Assembly (NCBI GenBank): GCA_002917075.1 | Contig: NTMA01000008.1 | Location: forward strand, 682,001-746,000 | Direction of reading: 5' to 3' | DNA: 64,000 bases | Source of the DNA: Hawksworthiomyces lignivorus | Taxonomy: Eukaryota; Ascomycota; Sordariomycetes; Ophiostomatales; Ophiostomataceae | In this document: positions 45,391 through 59,015 of the stretch, piece after piece | Numbering within the stretch: position 1 is the first letter of the stretch | Layout: each line of letters opens with the position of its first letter | Translations under genes and position numbers: made by a program | Notes under the pieces: model-generated | What the model was told of the DNA's origin: nothing | Database searches by the model: none | The model's input: only the letters and a program-made list of their open reading frames with translations

Positions 45391-45420
45391 GCGTTGAGCA
45401 GCGTTGAGCAGCGCTGAGCA
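45391..45420. repeat. three tandem decamers GCGTTGAGCA
   Basis: Two exact copies and one with a single change (GCGCTGAGCA), in the katG upstream region. Confidence 0.85.
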
Positions 45421-45854
45421 GCTGTACGCGCCTCTGCTTTTGACCCTTAGGGGTCCTGCTGCGAAGCCAAAGTACCACGTTTGCAAGCCGTTGCTGGCCG
45501 CACGGTTGTAGTCGTACATACGAGTAGCAGAACGTTTCCATGTACGAGTACGCTGCAGCAAGGGTTCACACCTCCTCGTCAGACTCCCTCCTCCATCCTG
45601 GCGAGGGGTCGAGACAACAATGGAAAGAGGCGGAAAGACGACACGGGCGGGGGGGAAATAGAACAGAGAGAGAGTCGATCTGTCTCATATTTCCGCCGTC
45701 CGCCGCCGTCATCCTTCTCCTCCCCCCTTTATCTTTTTTTCTTCCCCTTCCCTCCCTCCCTTTTCTTTATCTCTCCTCTTCTCCTCCTCCTCTTTCTCCC
45801 TTCTCTTTCCTTTTTTTCTCCCTGCCACTCTAACTTCTCTCAATTCCTAGGTGA

Positions 45855-48209
<2,355 letters not shown>

Positions 48210-49762
48210 GAAACACAAATTAAAAAAAAAAAAAACATAAATCAAAAGAAATGAAAACCCAAAATGCCACACCCATTCAGCCGCAAAAGAAATTGTTTTC
48301 GGTATTTTGGAAAGGAGGGAGAAGAGGATGGTTGGAGCCCTTAACTGCGGCTATCGCCGGTCAGAAAGGCTTCGCTTCCTCTCCTCCCCCCTTTTTGAAA
48401 TGCTCTTCTGATTTTTGATTTTGATTTTCTCCTTCTTTTGACCAAATTTGAATCTCATATTCTTTTGGGGAACTTGTCACTTCTAGATTTTGCGTGGAAG
48501 GCTGGACGGGGGACCAAACAAAAGGAAATTAAACAGAAAATTATGTATCTACGTCGTAGATTCAAATACAGTCAAAACGTCGCTTTTACTCTTTTCGTCG
48601 TTTCATTCGATTAGCTTCTTGTTTATTTGTTTTGTTTTAGCTTTCTTTTGTCTTCTTTTCCTCTCGTGTTGCGCGTCATCGTTGTTTTCCTTTGCCTTTT
48701 CTCTTACTGATTTTATCAAGGTCTCTCCCACTTCTGCATCCACTTCGTCATCCACTCCTTTCCCCCTCTCCCGCCTCTAATTTTTCTACCCTTCCGCTTG
48801 AACTTTCATTTTTCTAAACAAAAATTCTCGCAAAATTGTACCACATCGTAAATATACTGTCGCATGATTACAAAATTATGAACGAAGCTGGCTGACGACA
48901 AACCGCCTTAAATCTAATGCAGTCTGCACTCGACAGCGCCGTGCTCACTTCCCGAGGAAAGCGTAAGGGTGAGGAGGAGGCTGCGACCGAAGCCGAGGTC
49001 AAACGCGGCAGGGCCTACACAGATCTGGAGAGAGAAGAAAGACACAATTAGAAATAGGGCTAGCAGAAGGAGGATAATGAGGAACGAAAGACAGAGATGA
49101 CGTTTTTGCTCATGGAAATGGTCTTGGATGTAGATGAAGCTATACTCGGGATGCTTGTCGATGGTGTTAGGTATCAAAAATTCTGACTTTGTTTTCAAAA
49201 TAATTCCAGTAGAAGAGCTTACGACGTTTGCTGGGATCTTGGCCATAAACGATAGCTCTAGTGAGCGACTAATCTAGGATATTTTCGGACGACCGTTACC
49301 AGAGAATCTGGATTTAAAAAGAATTGTGTTAAGTGATAAGGTACTGTTACATGTGTCCAAAGGGATTGATCCTTTTTGTACTGGTACAGTGGCCTAGTGG
49401 CATCACTCAACAAACTATAAACGGCTCCGTAAGATACAATTTATGTATGCTCAAAATGTTTTCCAGATGGAAATTTTTTCTTTCTTTTTCCTTGAAACCA
49501 GCTTCAGTAGAATCCAGCTCTAGTATTTTTTACCACCAGCAAAACGTACACGGCATAGGGACTTCGTATACTCGAAGTTGGCATGAGGTCTATGATTGAA
49601 TGGGGTTGTTTGCACGGACTAGGGGAAGGTTATGGGTGTAATGGATATGACATTCTGTAGACGGGCTTAGATGCTAAGCGTATAGTCGTGATATTAGCCG
49701 GATTTAAAAATCAACTAATACTACCTATGTAGTTGAAAATGTTCAGCGCTCTGCTTCCAGTG
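48210..49762. other. katG 3' flank and spacer
   Basis: T-rich 3' flank, then a possible small minus-strand gene (48914-49246, listed separately). Beyond that, nothing gene-like. Confidence 0.45.
48914..49246 (-). CDS. possible small gene, unrecognised
   Basis: A 110-codon open frame starting MAKIPANV. It contains intron-like signals: GTAAGC just after the eighth codon with a CCTAACACC branch site and CAAG end, and a strong TTTCTAAT plus polypyrimidine tract ending CTCCAG around 49021-49050, so a spliced product with different exons is likely. Unspliced, the middle would encode a hydrophobic segment (LCLSFLIILLLLALFLIV) that is simply the intron tract. No homolog recognised. Could be noise. 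Confidence 0.3.
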   Translation of the reverse strand: MAKIPANVVSSSTGIILKTKSEFLIPNTIDKHPEYSFIYIQDHFHEQKRHLCLSFLIILLLLALFLIVSFFSLQICVGPAAFDLGFGRSLLLTLTLSSGSEHGAVECRLH

Positions 49763-50077
49763 TCATATGTCCCTGGCATATGGTGAATATCTCTCCTCCA
49801 ACAACATATCGCACTCGATGCAGCCCTCGTAATTGAAGAAGACTTCGTCGCACGGATAGGTAAGGGCTGCCTTTCCTGTCTCCTAAGAAGCTCCAGCAAT
49901 CATGCCACCGTCCGAGTGGTAGGCGATGTACTTGTTACCGCCGTATCCTGAAAACGGAAGGGACTTTCGGATGGATACAAACCCATTGCACCCGTCATAT
50001 GATGTGTATTGTTTCTTGAATGATATTTTTGTCGAACTACTGAGCGTGTTCCCGAAGTACTTCAGTTTTAATTTAGT
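49763..50077 (-). pseudogene. remnant of a small secreted-type protein
   Basis: Read on the minus strand, one frame runs from about 50077 to a TGA at 49763-49765, interrupted once by TAG at 49883-49885. Before the stop it reads with protein-like texture (YTSYDGCNG, FSGYGGNKYIAYHSDGG), after it again (TYPCDEVFFNYEGCIECDMLLEE) with Cys residues. Just upstream, a frame at about 50252-50198 starts MPSIVLCLLLFFFIDAV, like a signal peptide, but I could not join it cleanly. Best read as a decayed or mis-assembled secreted protein gene; family not recognised. Confidence 0.45.
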
Positions 50078-50711
50078 TCACTCTAGATCGTTAAATTACT
50101 TGCCTCTTAAAATGAAGAGGTGCTACGGACCTAATAAGAGGAAATGGTGTGCAGGAAGTGTGGGAGTTGCCAACAAGGGGGCTGCTGATGAGAACGAGTA
50201 ACAGCGTCTATAAAGAAAAACAAAAGCAGACACAGAACAATAGAAGGCATTGTAGCAAATCATGTTTTGCACCGTTTTGTGGGGAATGATACTCTTCTTC
50301 CCTGGTTGGTTGATTGTGTAAAGCTAATATAATACCCATGTAGTCCTACTACATAAGCATACACGAGCTGTGCAGCTCACTTGATTTCGGCGATAGCTTA
50401 AAGGAGTAATGTGTAATAAGTGCTAGGTGCAAAGCCAGGGGCGGATGCTACCTAAGAAGGGAATTTAGACCAAGTATCGCTAGTCATTGAGTGCTCGCAA
50501 TATTGCAAAAATGCAGTTGGATGCGCTCAAAAACGGAGGGTAGATATATAAGGACATCAAGATCCGACGCTGAGAGGTGGAGGCGCTATATCACTGTCTT
50601 TTTCTCTTCCTTGAAAGGTTCTCACCTTCCAGCCGGACCGCCAGTCGCTCGTTTCACGAGTTCTCCGTTCACCGTCCACCTCCTTCGTTCTCCTATCAAC
50701 ACGCCCTCGCC
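50078..50711. other. spacer and promoter of the next secreted-protein gene
   Basis: AT-rich; may hold the 5' end of the remnant on the minus strand. TAGATATATAAGG at about 50541 is a likely TATA box for the gene starting at 50712. Confidence 0.45.
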
Positions 50712-51349
50712 ATGCGCGCTCTCTCTCTCACCTTCTACCTTGCGCTAGTCGCGCAGCTTGCCTCCGCCAATCGCTGCAAGCCGTCTCACTCTATCGGCAC
50801 AAGCACAAGCTCGTCGTTGCCATCGTCGTCGCCCTCGTCGTCGCCTATTCTCTACGCCTCCTCGGCTGATGGTAGTTTCCATGGCGAGCTGCAAGACGCT
50901 GGAGATGGCAGCTTCCTCCTAGTCAACCCTACAGACAAAGCGTACTCCCCAAGCCTACTTATTAACTTAAACAACTATTATCTTCAGTCCGCCTTCGGTG
51001 GTTGGTACTTGACGTAGAACGACAATACAACCACGCTCCAGATGGAAGACACGGACTCGTTCAACAGAGGCAGTGACACAAGCCTCCGCATCCAATGCAT
51101 CAACGCCTACGAAGCACTGCCTATCTCTTGCTCGGTGGTGGGAGTGCCGTCGACCATTACCTACTACGTTAATGCCAGTCTCTCGGGGGATATACCAATC
51201 CACATTGGCTTCCCCTTCAGGTAACCCTTCCCGGGAGCCACTGTTGTCTATCTCTACCCAGAGCCATATCCACGAAATTAATTTTGACGCCGGGGGTGTT
51301 CTCCTGCAAGGCCTGTGCGGCCTGTGACACAATCACTCTTCTAGTTTAG
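50712..51349 (+). pseudogene. small secreted Ser-rich protein, interrupted by a stop (RCKPS paralog 1)
   Basis: ATG 50712 starts a clear signal peptide (MRALSLTFYLALVAQLASA) followed by NRCKPSHS and a Ser-rich linker, then a beta-rich segment. A TAG at 51015-51017 stops it after 101 codons, but the same frame continues (NDNTTTLQMEDTDSF...) to a possible 41-bp intron (51221-51261, GTAACC...CCCAG) and ends at 51349 with CDTITLLV. The paralog at 53.07 kb has the same layout without a stop, so this copy is probably inactivated by one nonsense change; a short 101-aa product or sequencing error are alternatives. The 41-bp intron is shorter than is usual. Confidence 0.55.
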
Positions 51350-53069
51350 ATTGTCAAAAAAGCAACGCAAATAAAAAGCCTGTATGTTTCCGTACGAGAC
51401 GCACCTGCCGTTTAGTGATCCAACGCCGCCCTTGGTGGGATTATAGACTCTCCGCAAGTAAGCAATATATGGCTAATAGAGACTCACACATCATTAGAGA
51501 AACTAGCTTGTTCGAATTACTATGTTCTAGTTTCTTTCTTTGCTGGTGACATTTGGGTAAACAGCTGTAGTCTACATTCGCTCCGTTTGTCTCTGCAACT
51601 CTCCGCAGTTTGAGAGAGCTCCCAAAGAACACTCCGGCCATGCAAAAAAAAAAGTCTGATAGCGAAATACGATTAGTTAGCCCAACTTCTGCATCATGGC
51701 CCATCTCATCTCGAGATGGGCTACTTGCTGAGTATAAACGAGAGCTAGACCTTTTTGCCTTACCTAGCTTAGTAGATTTACAACACGAAGCTAGGCGTAA
51801 TCTAGACTACTTTAAATTTTAAAGTTTACGGGAGTGGAACATCCGGACTTGGCTAGGAGTTGTGGTGGATGGCCAGGTTTGGCCAATAATATTTAACATT
51901 ACACAGGTTAAGCTTTGTGCAGTTTGGGAGCACATGTAATAGACAGCATCATAACAAGACTTTTCAAGACTGTCTGCGTGACAAGGGATAGTATGTACTG
52001 ATCTACCCTGGCACGCCGTAACAAACAACCAACGTTTTGCTATGGCCTTGAAAACGGTGTTATAGCTCTTGACTGTTCTGCACCAATGACGGCCCAGCGC
52101 TCCCCCTAATCTCAGCCCTACCAGGACTAACAAACCAATATTACTACGTTGGCTTTGGTGCGCCAATCAACTGCCAAGCCAGGCACCTGCCAACAAATTT
52201 ACTTGGAAAATACGAAGTTGCACTGGTGCCAATGCCTGGGAGGTAGTTATTTCGTAACGTACTCTTACTACAGCACCTGCTAGTATCCACTTTGGGCGCC
52301 ACATCGACAACGGCCAGACCCCGAACACATGCATCGGTATCCCATCTGATTTGGGACGGGTTCTACTGCTTGTTTTATGAATCGCAACGCCACCAGTACA
52401 GGCACTATGTTACTCACATCTATTCTGTTCTTTTTCTATTCGTTTTGGCTTAGCTTTTCTTTTATATAGCAGATAAGCACATCTAGAGTGCTTAGTTTAG
52501 GGAAGAGTCCTTCCATAGCCAAATTAATTTAGTCCTCTTCATTATTGTTTATGAATCTTAAACATACCTTTACAAAGAGGCGTTATACAGCCTGTAGAAT
52601 TCAAAACAAGCTTTTGCTTGGATTGTGAGATCTTGCTGGCCTAATAATAATTACTTTCTACATTCAGAATAGCTTTAGTACAGGACTCTGGACATCCTAA
52701 CAGCTTTGTCACCGGTCACCACTGATTGGACGTCTATGCTTAGGGGTCCGCCGCTTCCCAATGCTTCTTTGGTTGTGAAGTAGCTCTAATACAGTCTGAG
52801 CGCAGACCATACAGCTAAAGACTGTTAAGTGTTGCATGTGCTGTATTAATACTTATTTATCTTCTTGTCCATCTTCTACTTTTCTTGCCCTTTCCTCCGT
52901 GCTAAGGTTTCTCGGGTTCGTTGACCCATTGTTCAATTGCCTTCTGCTATTGTTGAACGTCCATTCGTTTCATACTCCGTATAGGCGACTGTATCCACTT
53001 TTTGTCTCTCGTTAGCCCTAGGAACTTCAAAAATCGCCATCTCTATGAGAAAAGGCCAGTCAGATAGCT
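51350..53069. other. AT-rich spacer
   Basis: Degenerate-looking DNA rich in CTAG and TTTA. A frame at 51720-51822 (DGLLAEYKRELDLFALPSL) may be an old coding relic. No intact gene seen. Confidence 0.45.
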
Positions 53070-53849
53070 ATGAAAATATCTCGCCTCGTCGCCTTCGGCA
53101 GCTTATTCTGGGCCGGGAACGTGCTTGCCTCACGCTGCAAACCATCTCGTCCAGTGTCAGTCTCCGCATCTTCGTCCTTATCTTTGCCGGCCCACTCATC
53201 GTCTACTTTGTCTTCCTTTTCGTCCTCGCTCGTGTCCTCGTCCCCGTCTTCAGCCCCCTCCTTCACTCTGTCGTCGGCACCCATATCGTCAACTTCGTTT
53301 TCATCATCTTCCCCCTCGCCCGCAACCACCTCCACATCTTCGTCCGCGTCAACGAGCGCCTGCACTAACGCTCTCAGCGATCCAGACTTTAGCGGCGATG
53401 TTGGAGACTTTTGGGGCATCGAGTCGGGCGGGGGTAGCGAAACTATGGTCACATTCCCGGTAGGCAACGGCACCGACGCTTGTGACGGCTACGGCTCGTG
53501 CGTCCAGTTAGCAGTGAGCGGTGGCGGCGAGTTCAGTATCTCCGTCCTACAGTTCCTGGCCGACATCCAGCTCAACACTCCGTACATCCTTCATATGGAT
53601 GTCCGAGCATTGTCAGATGTGGAAGACGGCCAGATCAACTGTGGATTCATCGTCAACGGCCTCCCAGATGTCTTCAGTCTGGCACCGCCAAAACCCCTAT
53701 CCACCTGGGTTGAGACCATACTCGGCCCGATCGTCGTGACCACCACAGGCGACGTTTTCTTCGGATGCGGTATCATCTCTAGCGATCAGGCCCTGACTAC
53801 CATCCAGATCACCAACATCTCACTGTTGCCGAAAACGTGCGACGCGTAA
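53070..53849 (+). CDS. secreted Ser-rich protein with beta-sandwich-like domain (RCKPS paralog 2)
   Basis: Intact 259-aa frame. Signal peptide residues 1-20 (MKISRLVAFGSLFWAGNVLA), then SRCKPSRP, a long Ser/Thr/Pro-rich linker (about 28-95) and a C-terminal domain of about 160 aa starting CTNALSDPDFSGDVGDFWGI, with ETMVTFPVGNGTDACDGYGSCVQL and ending ISLLPKTCDA. The pattern (four or more Cys, alternating beta strands, DF near the start) recalls carbohydrate-binding, jelly-roll-type modules of fungal secreted proteins, but I cannot name the family. Probably a cell-wall or secreted glycan-binding protein. The tandem partner at 50.7 kb appears broken. Confidence 0.8.
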   Translation: MKISRLVAFGSLFWAGNVLASRCKPSRPVSVSASSSLSLPAHSSSTLSSFSSSLVSSSPSSAPSFTLSSAPISSTSFSSSSPSPATTSTSSSASTSACTNALSDPDFSGDVGDFWGIESGGGSETMVTFPVGNGTDACDGYGSCVQLAVSGGGEFSISVLQFLADIQLNTPYILHMDVRALSDVEDGQINCGFIVNGLPDVFSLAPPKPLSTWVETILGPIVVTTTGDVFFGCGIISSDQALTTIQITNISLLPKTCDA

Positions 53850-54917
53850 GAGCAAAGGGAAGTACAACAATGGCAGCACAAAAGCGCCAGCAACAACTGT
53901 CACCAGCTACGCCACCTTCGGTTATACCGTGACCATGGACATCTGCTTCTACTTTTCCCTAACTGTCTCGCCCGTGCAACGTTTTGTCTTCTACTGCCTT
54001 TTCTCCACTTGGCACTACAATTTAATGCTATCTACCCAGCATAGGCCCTGCTCGGAATGTTAATCAAATTTTTACAAAGCAGCCCATGGAAAAGTTCTGA
54101 AGGAATGAGCTATTATATGAATAAAGATGAACTGTTACACTTTACTTTGTCTCCCGCAAGAAAATTGTATAGTTACCTTAATTTTAATCAATAATTTCCC
54201 CTTTCCAAGCACGGAGTGACATACAATTACCTTACATATAATCTGAAAAAGGTAATCTTCTTTTAATTTTCATATTTCAGTATTTTTCTATTACAGGTCA
54301 TTTCTCCCGCCTCCATTTTCCAGCCGAACTCCCTTGCCGCAGCAACGTCTAGTGTGTTAGCACAACGCAGCACCAAACCGAGTCTTCAAGCTTCTTCTGA
54401 CGTTCTAGTACATATTAGACGCTGACATAGGCAAGAATATAGCAGCTATTTGAACAGTTGATAGCGACCTGAATTGTTGTGGCGTTGGGTGAGAAAAAGA
54501 TAAGCAGGTTGATTTAGGCCGTTGCGCAGCTAGCATCGTAGCTTTGCCTCGTAGCTCGGATTAATCAAGTTATTGTAAAATTAGCTAGGAGATGGTAGAG
54601 TGCGAACTTTAACATGCATATCTTACTGACAAATGTCTTGCGCTAAAAACCGTATCTCTAGTACCCGTACAAAATTTAGCACGTTTTTCTCTACGAAAAT
54701 GAATGAAGTGATATTGATAGATGATTTGTATACAGGCGATGAAGCGGCAGCGTTAAATTTCTTCGCCTCCGCATTTACCTCCGCGCTAAAGTAGCAAAAT
54801 TTTGCGGTAATCTTCGAATTAATATGTGGCTGATTATCGTTGTTGTTGTCTCTCTGTTTCCTTTCTCAGGCCTGCTACTTTTCTGTCGGATATCATAAAC
54901 AGAGCCGCATTTATTTC
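53850..54917. other. spacer, no gene seen
   Basis: AT-rich; 3' sides of two convergent genes. Confidence 0.5.
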
Positions 54918-56734
54918 TCACGAGGCAGTGCGCTTAAGAGCTTCGTGGCAAGCTGCGACAACATCGTGGCGAAAATTGAATTCGTTAAACTCGGCAGGAT
55001 TCGCTAAGCCGATAGTAGGTTAGGAATAGCTTTGATAGGCACGATATATCATTCAATATACGGCGAAGGGTACTTACAGGGAATGAAATCAACATATTTC
55101 TTTGCTTCTTCTTCTACCTCTTTTGATTGTTCCTGGCCGGCATTTGAGAAAATCTGGATGGCAGCAGCGCGGCGTTGCCTCACGTCTTGATATATCTTCA
55201 ACCTTTCCACAATTTCGTGCGGTGATGAAATAGACGCAAACAGAGCACCTAGCGCAGCGGCGTCCTCAATCCCCTGAGCACCGCCCTGGCCTTGATCTGT
55301 ACTTGCATCAGTCCTAAGTGTATTTTTGAAACGATGTTGATACAAGAACATACGAGGCAACATTGGGTGAGCAGCGTCACCTGCTAGTGCTACTCGGCCT
55401 TTATACCATGTAGCGATCGGCGGGCGATACAATAATTTCCACAATTTTAAGTCTTCAGCCAACCTGTAACGTAAGGCGGCGTACATCGATTAGTCGTATA
55501 CCTTGTGTCAGGTTTACTTTAAGTTGTTAACTCACTCGCAAGTCTGCACTAAATCCGGATGGAAAGACTTGTACTCGCTAAGAAGGCTGCCAATAGGTGC
55601 ACCAATATTCCATTCTATAGAGGAGTTATAGAAAGGGTTTCTTACAAAGAAGAGAGATTAATTGCAATAAACTTACCGTCGACATTGTTGTCTCCTGCTC
55701 GCGTCGGATGTATACCTACAAAGTTCTGTAATTCACCACTGATTCAAAAGAGCGAGTTAGCACAGAAATGGTTGATGCGAACTGCAGCGCATCAGTCTAC
55801 CTAGAGGGAGGAATCATAGCGTTTCTATACCTTCTGCATGGATACCACACAAGCCGACGCTCTGAATCCTTGGCGACTATTAAGCCAAATTCGCCATCAA
55901 CATAAAGAGCTTTCGCCAGTCCAGCATCGACCAGCTTTTGTGTTGGAATCAAAAAACGAAACGCTGACTGGCCAGTTTCATCTGCAGACGTTGTGGCACC
56001 GTTTACAATGGTTGCCGTGGTCGACTTTAGCTCAAGGAAGAGCGATTAGTGACAGCCTAAGCAAAATTCTCATCAGACAATAATAGTGCTACTTGCATGG
56101 ACACCATCTGCAGCGATTATCAAGTCTTTTTTGACGGTCCGCCCATCTGCTAGGAACAAGATGCCAGAATCACAGTCGACTGATTTGACTTCCGCGGCGA
56201 GGTGTAGCTGTGCGCCTGGAACACCATTGATTGGATTTTCTGCGAGACGCCTGAGCTCATTGTGTAGATCGACACGGTGTAGATAGTACCATGGTGCTCC
56301 GTATCTTTCAGCGAACCCACTAAATTTTGCTTTATAGATAGTTGATAGTGTCGTCGCATCTATAATGCAGCTCTGATCTACTTAGTGCCATTTATCATGA
56401 AGGGAAGCACTCCTTGAAACGAAGCAACTGCAGAAAGACACACCATTTCAGCTTGGACAGCTCTTGCCTGATTAAAGTCGAACTTCCACTCTCTCAGGAT
56501 GCGCGCTGCATTAGGAGAGACGTGAATAGCAGCACCAACTTCATTTAAGAGACTTGATCGCTCAAAAATCTAAAATTTTTGGATTAGCACTTTATCTAAT
56601 ATGTAGATACCTAGTAAATAGCCTTCATTTACCTCCACGTTATGACCTGCTCGACAGAGGCCAATGGCTGTACTTAGACCGGCAATTCCTGCACCGATGA
56701 CGGCCACGTTGAGTTTGATTTGTTCGTTTTCCAT
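54918..56734 (-). CDS. salicylate-hydroxylase-like FAD-dependent monooxygenase
   Basis: Nine exons: 56734-56633, 56569-56444, 56372-56097, 56024-55831, 55738-55677, 55614-55536, 55463-55354, 55296-55078, 55003-54918; 417 aa. Every join keeps frame and restores family blocks, so the gene is intact although no long open frame is visible. Seven introns are GT-AG; the third (56025-56096) is GC-AG with GCAAGT. FAD sites: GAGIAG (residues 14-19) in the N-terminal Rossmann fold, ADGVHS (from 164) and GDAAHPMLPHQGQGG (from 308). The family hydroxylates aromatic acids with NAD(P)H and O2 (salicylate to catechol, 6-hydroxynicotinate to 2,5-dihydroxypyridine). Unusually AT-rich and intron-rich for the window. 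It lies next to two oxygenases and a hydrolase in a putative catabolic cluster. Confidence 0.88.
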
Positions 56735-58055
56735 CCTTCTGTCTCTATTTAATATACCCTCGTAGTTGGTCTCCTAATCACGCCTTTAGATATGATGCCG
56801 TTGAGAACAGGATAGTCAGCGTTATGTTGGAATATATCTGTGAATATAGTGTCTCTTAAATTCAAAATGAAAGATTATGTTAATAGTCTCCTTAACCAGC
56901 TTTTTATATGTCTTCAACGAATACAATTACTCTCTATTCGATAAGAGATACTGAGATCACCCTCCAACGATATCCGGAATCTCAGGCCGTTTCATTCTAG
57001 ATTTAACATGTGCTATCGGAACTCCGAACTATCAACTACGTATAAAATGCGAATAAATTGCAAAACTTGTAAGCTTATCCGGCATGAAAGTTACCAAAGA
57101 ATATATCTATAGCTCACAGTGCATGACGGCAATGAAAGGAGCGAAGGATCTTGTGTACCGCTGGGGGTTGAGAGATTTCAGCCTACAGTATTTGATCCTT
57201 CTGCTATGCAGAATTGATCCTTCGTTTCTGCTGTGGCTGTCAGATATTGTGAGCCATAGGTATATCCCCTTTTGGCATGAGTTACCAACAGCTAATACCG
57301 ACAGCATGAATTTTTTTTTTCCCTTAAAAAAAAAGTCCTGACCTGTCAGCAATTAAATAGTGACGTTTGTGACCATTAAACGGCATGGGAAATTGGCGGA
57401 GTTACTATCGTAAGCATGGAGTGACATATAGTTCGGTAGTGAAGTAAATTATTATCCCGTAAAATGATTAGTATCTATGCCATTCAGTAAAAAAAAAAAA
57501 TTACAGCGGATTGGGGATTGAAGAGATCAAGACTACAAGACATTTTTGAAAAGAGGTGCAAAAATACAAGAGTAACAGTAACACGCGAGGAAGAACTGCG
57601 TGTCGCCACCTCCGATTGCTAATTCCATTCTCTTCTTTCCAATAAGGCTACAAAGTTTAAGATGAAAGAAACTTTAACAGTTTTGTTCTTTTTGTGGTAC
57701 GTCAAAAAACTTACAATTTTCGATGGAGCCCGTCACCATGGCTAGTCGGCCGGCTCAATACTGCGTTGTTGTGCTTACATAGAGACTCTAGCATACATCA
57801 AGAAACAAACACTTGGATAGTGTATTGAAATGTTTTTCTATTACTAAATAAACTAAGATTTGAGGCATCTTGTACAACAGACAGTGCCGTCATACAGTAC
57901 GTAAGCTACACGAATATTCGTATCAAATTCTTAACTCCGGCAGTTTAAACAGGAGTGCGAACACTCTAAAAAGGAGGAGCACACCACGTTATACTAGCTA
58001 CCAGTATCAAGTATTCGTTTCGATAACTCTTGGCGAGAAATGACACGCATGGAGT
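56735..58055. other. spacer, promoter of FAD monooxygenase
   Basis: AT-rich 1.3 kb without a gene. A TCGGCCGG element at 57746-57753 is related to, but not the same as, the palindromes upstream of the neighbouring dioxygenases. Confidence 0.5.
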
Positions 58056-58972
58056 TTAGGCTGCTATGGGCACCGGGAACGGTCCAATTGGCCCTGTGCT
58101 AGCGCCGATATTTGCCTGATGCATCGTTCGAGACCCCATGCTCAAGGGGTAGTCGATTGCTGAGTGGAACATCTGGTAGTTGGCCCACATGACGATGTCG
58201 CCCTCTTCCAGGCTTGGGACCATGACATACTCCGGCTTGAGGACGCGCTCTTGGATGGGCCGGAGCCAGTTTCGGATCTTATCGAGATCCTCGATAACCT
58301 GAGGCTCTTCATTTTGGCTGCGCCGCAAGTACATACGTCGCACACATATGCCATGGACCATGAAGGCACGTTCGCCTGTCACAGGGTTGACCCAGACCAT
58401 AGGATAGCGCTTCACCTTTGTCTCGTCGTACGGGCCAACTTCTTCCATAGAAAGCGGCTTTGCCTCACCCCAGATGCCCAGGCCGTTCGGGTTGCTCTGG
58501 CTGGCCCCGAGCCACATATAGGGGTGCGGCGCGTACTCGACCCACGAGTTGTCAGCCAGCTGCCGCTCGTCGTCCGTAAGCATCTCATACGTCTGAACGT
58601 TGCTGAAGAAGGCTGTCAGACCTGGTTCCACTGTCATGACTTGGCCGCTGCCGTCATCCCAGTGCACATTCAAGGCTGGAGACGTAGGCCGGTTGATGCA
58701 GCGTAGGGTTGTGAACCAGGCTGGATCGCGGTCATAGAGCGGTGCGTCAATGTGCCAACGCTGGAAACGCGTGTGACCCCCCTGGAACTCTTCATCCGGC
58801 AGGGCCACTGCGTGCCACTCGTGCAGCGGCGGTCGCACAATGCTGTGGTCTTTCAGACCGTAGTGGTTCTCTCCCTGGTATCCCTTTCCAATAATGCGGA
58901 CATTTTCCACGCCAGGTACTGCCAGGACATCTCGTCCTTTCTGAAGATGAAATGTCAGAAGAAAGCTACGAT

Positions 58973-59015
<43 letters not shown>

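Noticed and set aside
45139..45417. 92-codon frame upstream of katG as a separate gene
   Set aside because: Ser/Pro-rich translation of a pyrimidine-rich promoter; at most an upstream ORF.
51610..51822. 70-codon plus frame as a gene
   Set aside because: Repeated CTAG-rich codons and no start context; at best a relic.
54918..56734. Calling the FAD monooxygenase a pseudogene because only short open frames are visible
   Set aside because: Eight introns with good branch sites restore a complete 417-aa protein with all flavin motifs and correct phase at every join.
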